From Rapana venosa (lineage: Eukaryota > Mollusca > Gastropoda > Neogastropoda > Muricidae), in NCBI GenBank assembly GCA_028751875.1, contig CM054153.1, forward strand, positions 26,779,411 to 26,843,410: 64,000 bases of DNA, read 5' to 3'. How positions within the stretch are numbered: position 1 is the stretch's first letter; the number at the start of each line of letters is the position of its first letter. Both the position numbers and the translations under genes were made by a program. Positions 58,083 to 64,000 of the stretch are shown here, piece after piece. The notes under the pieces were generated by a model. That model was not told where the DNA came from. It did not search any database and was given only the letters and a program-made list of their open reading frames with translations.

Positions 58083-58789
58083 TACTTCTTAATAAAATAA
58101 ATCCATGTCTCCTCTAGCAATCATGTGCACACTGATCGTCACTGTGATGTCAGCACATCTGTTTCTAAATATGTTTGAACATCAAGCACATTTGCTTCTA
58201 AATCTTCAAGATGTCAACACATTTGCTTAGAACTAAATGTAAACTTCTTTATTTTTTAAACACAATTATGGCCTCATTGATCATAGCTTTTAGCTCTTCT
58301 CTCAAGGTATCAACCACCGATTCCACTAGATGTGTTACAATTATCAAACAAACCAAACAACTTGCACTAAAAGTTCTCAGAATTGTAACCAAACCATTAC
58401 CTCTTTCATTTGTTTTAGTTTACCATTCATTATATGTACACTCTCTGCATTCTGCATTCCTCATCAAATGACATCATTCATAGATGGGACTTTTTTTAAA
58501 ACTTTCTCTCAGATGTATTCTATTTCACCCACAAACAACACTTTCATCACCACACTGGGCCAAGTTATCAAAACCAATTCAGTACAGTCAGAGAGCACAT
58601 TACTAGCAAACTGAGCATTATTACTATTTTGCATGAAGATGATAACTATCAAGTATCGTGTCCACCAGTGTTCCTATTATTATGTTTTGAGCATGAGAAG
58701 GTTACAGCAGACTTGGCTAAGCTGAGCTGATACTTTGTGTATTATACATAATATATATAATGCTCTGTTCAATAAAAAATAAAATCTGG

Positions 58790-59045
58790 TTTTAAACCAA
58801 ACTGCAGCCTGGGGACAAATCTGGTGGGGGAGGGTCCCTCTTTCCTCAGTGACCCTGGTTCTCTTTTTGGCCCAGAGGGGTAAGCTCTGGTTACTGAGTG
58901 GCTGGAGCAGGGTGGAGGAGGCTAAGGGGGGTACAAAATGTCTGGCACAGAGGAGGGAGAGGAACAGGAATGAGATTATGTGCAATCAGGTTGTGCTGCT
59001 ATTAATGAGCCCTGAGAGGAACAACTCTGGAAGGTGCTGAGGAGG
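58790..59045. promoter_or_regulatory. High-complexity intronic island 6
   Basis: Unique, G-leaning sequence with TGCAGCCTGGGGACAAATCT, TGAGATTATGTGCAATCAGG and GTGCTGCTATTAATGAGCCC, ending at a poly-G run (59059-59083). Candidate regulatory element, 1.6 kb downstream of exon 2 in transcript order. Confidence 0.35.
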
Positions 59046-59049
59046 TGGG

Positions 59050-59085
59050 GGAGGGGAGGGGGGGGGGGGGGGGGGGGGGGGGAGT
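59050..59085. repeat. Poly-G run
   Basis: About 30 G residues, followed by (GGAA)n. Confidence 0.95.
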
Positions 59086-60294
59086 AAGGTGACAGGAAGG
59101 AAGGAAGGAAGGAAAAGAAAACTCAAGTGACTCACAGAAAATATAAACTACAGGGTCTGGTGCCAGTTCAGTGACCCTGGCATTCCATACTGAGAGAGTG
59201 AGAGACTGAGAAACACCACCCACACTGAATACTGACAAACCTCCCTCCAGCAGTTCTGTGTTAATGAAAAATTGGTTTAATTTCTAGCTTGTCTTTGAAA
59301 GATTTCTACAATTGTCTTTTGCAGTTTTAACGTAAAAATTTTTGCATAACTTTACTGTACAGTAGTTTTAATTTGATATTTGTTTCTCTTGACATTTGTG
59401 GACGGTCGTATGAGATCCTCAGAAAGGGTTCACTGCCACATAACATGTATCCAGTGTAATGTCATGATGTACATTCTAAAGTGGTGGTGGTTACACTTTT
59501 ATTGTTTTAAAATCTCACTGGACTTGATTCACCAGAGAAGATGGAAGTTGTTTTGCTGGATGCAGCAACCCAGGCACTGGGGGACTAATCTAATGCTGTC
59601 AGTGAGTGTGACCAATAACTGTAAGAGCAGTTTGGGGTTTTTTCTGTACAGCCTTTCCCTCCACATCGACAATGCCAAAGGCCAAAGCTATCTTCCTGTA
59701 TTCATTGGTGAAACTACCATCATCTCCATACCATAAATTTAGTAAGTGTTCTGGAAGGTGTTCAGCTTCAAATCCAAGTTACCCTTTCCTTTCTCCCTGG
59801 CCTTATTCTGGTTTTCATCTGAACACAACTGATCCAACTGCAGATGGCCTGCATGTTGCACCTAATCCTTGATCAGTTTTTAACTAGTAAGTAGTATACT
59901 GTACCAGTGTATGGATACATTCAAACATCGCTATTTCACTTATGGACACATTCATATCAATCAATGGCACACTCAGGCAAGACGACTCTTTAACCCAAAG
60001 TTTTATGCAGATAATCTAAACATTCAAGCTTTTACAAAAAACAAACCTTCAAATTCATCAAGTTTTTAATGACCTTGGAAAACTTAACACACATAATAAT
60101 AATAATAAAGTCTTACACAAGAAGATCTAAATATATATAATATACACAAGGAAAACACATGCGTTAAGACTTAAGTGCAGAAGGTGCTAGGGCCTCAGAG
60201 AAAGTGAACAAGCATGTGCCTTAACAACTCCAATGAAAGAAGTCATTTAAATTAAACAAGCCTGCTAACTCAGGGAAGAGGCGGTATGACTCAC

Positions 60295-60398
60295 CTGTGA
60301 TATTGGGCCTGCAGAAAGCTGAACTCCTCTTTGATCCGATCACAAGACTCGGCCACTGTGAACTTGAAAGGCTGCCCTGCTTGGGGAGGGGGCGGGCC
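60295..60398 (-). CDS. TLE: Groucho/TLE exon 2, start of Q domain
   Basis: A 104-nt exon with a good acceptor (CCCTGTGGCAG) and a GTGAGT donor. It enters in phase 0 and leaves in phase 2. It encodes a short Gly/Pro linker ([10 protein letters not shown]) and then the opening of the Q domain, [24 protein letters not shown], which is close to vertebrate TLE and fly Groucho. In the family this helical region forms the tetramer that makes the protein an effective corepressor and binds TCF-type partners. It is separated from exon 1 by a 2.5-kb intron and from exon 3 by an 11-kb intron. No defect is seen. Confidence 0.96.
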
Positions 60399-60744
60399 CT
60401 GCCACAGGGAAAAGACACCTCAGTCATGATTAACTATACTATAATCTATAAATCATAATGTAACAACTCAACACCACTCCTCATTCAACTTGTCCTGCAA
60501 TATCCCTCACTCTGAAACATACTTCAAAAGGTATTAAAGGGACAGGTAGTGCATTATATGCGGCATAGCCTCAATACAGGCCCAGAAGGTCACCTTTTAA
60601 GATTTTCCTTTCCTGCCAGTGCCACTAGTTCTACTTCTAGCTATTGTCTAACCCATATTATTTGATTTTGTAATTATTGTTGTGTGATACCTAGCTTAGC
60701 ACAACACTCAAAAGGGGTCACCCAGAATATATGCACTCAGACGT

Positions 60745-61043
60745 CTTTCTTCTTTCTTCTTCAAACCCTCAGACAGCAACTACTGTTGCCTGTCATATAT
60801 GTAGCAAAAATGTGTTGCCCTGCCATTAAGGCATTATGCACCTGGCAAGTCAGGCCCAGAGCATCCGACTTTGGGGGGTAATTATCTTTTAAGTCTTTCT
60901 GTTTTAAAAAAAAAAGGGGGGGGGGCAGAAGAATGGACCAGGAAGGCAGAAAATAGACAAGAATGTGACAGGAAGAAAAGGAACAAGGCAGAAATAAAGA
61001 GGAATAGAAAAGAGGGAATTCCTAGCATAGAATTTCCAGAAGC

Positions 61044-61045
<2 letters not shown>
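60745..61045 (+). repeat. Dispersed repeat family C, copy 2
   Basis: Same orientation as the copy at 51600: CAGCAACTACTGTTGCCTGT, GCCATTAAGGCATTATGCAC, CTGGCAAGTCAGGCCCAGAG, GGCAGAAAATAGACAAGAAT, GAAGAAAAGGAACAAGGCAG and TAGAATTTCCAGAAGC. It ends at a poly-C run. Confidence 0.8.

Positions 61046-61077
<32 letters not shown>
61036..61077. repeat. Poly-C run at the end of repeat C
   Basis: About 32 C residues directly after the family C repeat. Confidence 0.95.
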
Positions 61078-61177
61078 GAAAAGCATTCCTGACCATCACA
61101 CAGGGGAATCATTTTTCAGTTGAGAATACCATAAACTACACACTGGATGAGAAGTTTGCCTACAATGACAACCTTTT

Positions 61178-61180
<3 letters not shown>

Positions 61181-61232
<52 letters not shown>

Positions 61233-61300
61233 TGTGTGTGTATGTGTGAGTGAGAGAGTATGTGTGTGAGGGAGAGACAGAGTGAAGAGAGAGAGAGTGT
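61181..61300. repeat. (GA)n/(GT)n array
   Basis: GA block of about 50 nt followed by GT and GA blocks. Confidence 0.95.
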
Positions 61301-61889
61301 TCCATCATGGACAAACATGACCCTGACCTTAACCACAAGGGTCTTTGTACTGATGAATTGTGTCAAATTGTGTCATTAACCATACAAATAGCTTTCCCAG
61401 CATACGATGAAACAAATGGAAGTCATTTTTTCAGCTCTATCAGTGAGGCGATGTCATTTCAAAACTGACTTTGGAGCCAACATTTTTTGTCAATTTCTCT
61501 TTGATACATTTTTTCCATGGTGCATGAATTTAATATTTATTATACTTTTGGATTTTGTCCACATGGTCATTACACTGTCCACATAGTCATTACCACCCCC
61601 CCCCCCCCCCCCCCCCACCCCCACCCCCCAATATCTAGCTTTTGTGTACACATTGGCAGTATACAGTATATAGTGAGTGTGTGTATGTGCGCATGTGTGT
61701 TCGAGTGTGTGCAAAATCATGCACATTTGGTGTGACTGTGTCATAACTCATATATTATTAAGTGACAGTTGGGGGTGTGTGTGTGTGCGCACATGTAGGT
61801 TTGAGTGAGCTGAAGCCACTGTGTCACATGCCAGTGCTTGAAAGGAGTGGGTGGTGGTATACATGTGCTCATATTTGAGATATATAAGA

Positions 61890-61930
61890 TAGTAATATAT
61901 ATATATATATATATATAAAAATATATAAGC
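61890..61930. repeat. (AT)n array
   Basis: ATATAT run of about 22 nt in an AT-rich stretch. Confidence 0.9.
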
Positions 61931-62874
61931 ATATATTAAATGCACTTCATTATGTATTAATATTACATAGTGCACATGTGTATCATTCTATGTCTTCTAT
62001 GTGTGAACTGACAACACATCAACAGTAGCAATGCATGCATGCACGCATGCACGCACGCAAGAACACACACACACACTATATTCAAACACAAAGTAGTAAA
62101 CAAAGCCATTTTTTCATTACCGCTGGGGAAAAAATTCCAAAGAGAATAGAAACCCCAATGATCAAACAATATTGATTGTTTCCCACAATAAACCTCCGTT
62201 ACATTTTAACGATAATAGGCGAACATCGACACTACTAGCCTACCGCGGGAGGTGAGGGTTGGGTTGGGTAGGGAGGGAGTGGGGGGGAGGAAGGTGCACG
62301 CTGGCCCTGTTATCTCCCTTCTTTCCCTCCCTCGCCACCGCGGCCACCCTTGCGTTTTGTTATGGCGGCTGCGCCTGCCAATGCAACTCTACCACCACCC
62401 TGCTCCTCTCTCCCCCTCCACCTTTCCCGTCCCTCCCCCTTCATATAAACCTTGCCATCATATATACTAGGGCCTATACCAGAAACGCACCGGAACAATT
62501 TCGAAGCCTTTTCACATTTTTTGCAGTGAATCGCCAACTGAAGAAACCGATAGGGGTTTTTTCCCTCTCACTAGGCGACGCGACTAGCCTAGGCCTACCG
62601 TTGAGACAAAGACTATGTAGTCCTAGTATGAGAGAGTTTCGGGACTGACTTGAGTCAATGAAAATGGAGCTAGCAGCAGTAGTGAGTAGACTAGGCCTAC
62701 TATGGATGGTAGGCTAGTAGGCGGAATAGGCTTGAACAGATCTGTTACTCTAGCCGAGGCTACACGCTGAACACACACGACGACAAGACAGCATACAGAA
62801 TAAACAAACAAAAAAAGGAGGCATAATCATAATGCGGTTCCATCGTAAAATAAAAAATAATGTAAGCAACTCAC

Positions 62875-62895
62875 CGGGTGTCTGTTGGGATACAT
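62875..62895 (-). CDS. TLE: Groucho/TLE corepressor, exon 1 (start codon)
   Basis: First coding exon of a Groucho/TLE transcriptional corepressor, a nuclear protein that has no DNA-binding domain and is recruited by factors such as Hes/Hairy, Runx, TCF and Pax. The exon reads MYPNRHP, which matches the short N-terminus typical of the family, and is followed directly by a GTGAGT donor (62874-62869) in phase 0. The ATG is the only sensible start: an in-frame TAA lies 36 nt upstream (62931-62929), and the next exon begins in the same phase with the Pro-rich linker and Q domain. The 5' UTR continues to higher coordinates; its cap site cannot be read here. Confidence 0.93.
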
Positions 62896-63560
62896 GCTGG
62901 TCAGGCTATACAATCCAACCACAAAATGTTAAAATCCTCTGAACTCGGAACTTCTGACACTAGCTTGGTAGAACTGAGATCACTCTCTCCTTCACCATAC
63001 AGCTTTCCTGTGCACAAGTAAAAAGCGGCTCCGCGCCGCAGCCATCATGGAAGCTGTCGGGGTCAAGTTGGTGTGAGTGAGCTGGAGAGCAGAGAGGTTT
63101 ACTCAAAATCCAGACAGAAATTCCACGTTTGAAACGCTGTGGAAACCACGCTTGCTTATCTAGGCCACGAATCCAACTCGACCACCTCTGAACGGGTATC
63201 TTCACTTTTGTTCAGTATTCGGCAATGTACGTTTGTATGGACAGAACTTGAGTGAAGAAAAAATCCGTGTGAACAGCTTGCTTGGAACCACACACTTGCA
63301 TACAATCTAGCCCGCCGTATTAGCTGACGGTAACAATGGGAAAGGGCAAACAGACCCGTCATCTAAGCCGTTGTTTCATTGGCTAAATCCCAGACCTTGA
63401 CAGACGAAGCCTTCCACGTGAACTCATTTGCTATGCACACTTATTGACCAATCCACGTTGGTTTCACACCTCAAGGCGCCAGAAAACCCCACCTCTTCAG
63501 TTCGACTGTGCATAAATTGTGAATAAATTATCTGTCACTCAAAATCATCTGGAACACGCC
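62896..63560 (-). promoter_or_regulatory. 5' UTR and promoter-like region of the TLE gene
   Basis: Non-repetitive sequence upstream of the start codon with more CpG than the introns (for example the CGGCTCCGCGCCGCAG stretch near 63030). On the gene's strand there is a CCAAT box at 63382-63378. A second CCAAT on the plus strand lies at 63448-63452, and a palindromic CACGTG E-box at 63415-63420. No convincing TATA box is seen. The transcription start is not determinable; the in-frame TAA at 62931-62929 shows the upstream sequence is not coding in this frame. An upstream non-coding exon cannot be excluded. Confidence 0.55.
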
Positions 63561-64000
63561 TTGTCAGCCCTTGCCTGCAGTGTTTCAAACCAATGTGAAA
63601 GCTATCAGGATTGTCGTGTATTCTTTCATAAATCGCATAAGACAAAAACGACAATCAGCTTTTCAATTTATTCTGAGGAAAGCATCTGAAATACACTTCT
63701 TATTAAAATAAAGACGATTTGACTTTTGTTTCTCCCATAAAATCACGGATAACTCGGGTCAATGATATATAAATATTACTGGTCACTTGCAGACCTAAAC
63801 GGTAGGTATTGTGCAACAAACATAAAACAAATAGAACACACAACAACACCCATCTCCCCTCGCCCCCCCCCCCCTCCCCCCCCAAAAAAAGAAAAAGAAA
63901 ACTGTTGACTCAACTCAGGTGTTTGGTTTTTTTGGTTGTGTGTGTGTGTGTGTTTTGTGTGTGTGTTTTTGTGTGTGTTTTGTGTGTGTGGTGTTGTTGT
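63561..64000. other. 5' flank of TLE gene, no gene seen
   Basis: AT-rich single-copy-looking sequence, a poly-C/A stretch near 63862-63893 and a degenerate (GT)n array from about 63926 to the window end. No exon-like reading frame was recognised. Confidence 0.6.
63926..64000. repeat. Degenerate (GT)n at right edge
   Basis: GTGTGT and TTTTGTGT blocks running off the window. Confidence 0.95.

Larger units (their letters stand above)
60399..62874 (-). other. TLE intron 1
   Basis: 2.5-kb intron. It contains a copy of repeat family C (60745-61045), a poly-C run (61045-61076), (GA)n/(GT)n at 61181-61300, a poly-C run at 61597-61616, (AT)n at 61894-61918, and CA/GT-rich stretches near 61675-61800 and 62030-62080. 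The first 600 nt after exon 1 (62240-62870) are non-repetitive with recurrent TAGGCCTA-like palindromic words. Confidence 0.85.

Noticed and set aside
62580..62740. Repeated TAGGCCTA-type palindromes in intron 1
   Set aside because: Only short words shared with many places in the window; no ordered repeat unit could be defined.

Overview
This is animal nuclear DNA: spliced exons with canonical GT-AG sites, very large introns, dense microsatellites and several SINE families. The best-supported gene is the 5' half of a single Groucho/TLE-type transcriptional corepressor on the minus strand. It runs right to left, from the start codon at 62895 to a probable partial exon at the left edge. Exon structure, the conserved Q domain, GT/GA/G/C tracts and a SINE core of the kind reported across eumetazoans point to an invertebrate. 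A lophotrochozoan, most likely a mollusc, is my best inference; nothing in the window fixes the species.

Gene layout (minus strand; exons in transcript order): exon 1 CDS 62875-62895; exon 2 60295-60398; exon 3 48963-49027; exon 4 44106-44150; exon 5 39561-39623; exon 6 38742-38816; exon 7 37177-37363; micro-exon 8 of 14 nt at 35968-35981; exon 9 4747-4854; exon 10 1433-1480; probable exon 11 from 30 off the left edge. Exons 1-6 encode the Q (tetramerisation) domain, exon 7 the GP region, exons 8-10 the CcN region (NLS, CK2 and SP sites), and exon 11 would begin the SP region. The WD40 propeller lies outside the window. All phases agree, except that exon 3 carries one extra base (48975) that breaks the frame inside an otherwise invariant motif. 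This is either an assembly error or a real lesion.

Introns: intron 8 is about 31 kb and holds most of the extreme sequence. It contains near-pure G or C tracts (11.2-11.4, 13.2-14.5, 14.95-15.17 and 15.95-16.02 kb), a compound GT/GA field (21.0-22.1 kb), a homopolymer-noisy stretch (19.1-20.4 kb) and a decayed LINE 3' end (33.7-34.24 kb). At least two tRNA-derived SINE families are dispersed through the introns. One has a tRNA head fused to a 5S-rRNA-like segment and has jumped into another SINE, leaving an 11-bp target-site duplication. Two further modules, called A and B here, recur about a dozen times each.

Other: several high-complexity intronic islands (8.4, 24.5, 44.9, 50.4, 57.3 and 58.8 kb) look unlike their repetitive surroundings and are candidate regulatory elements. 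Upstream of the start codon (62.9-63.5 kb) is a non-repetitive promoter-like stretch with two CCAAT boxes and a CACGTG E-box. I found no second protein gene, no functional rRNA or tRNA gene, and no CRISPR or prokaryotic feature. The long low-complexity open frames are microsatellite translations.
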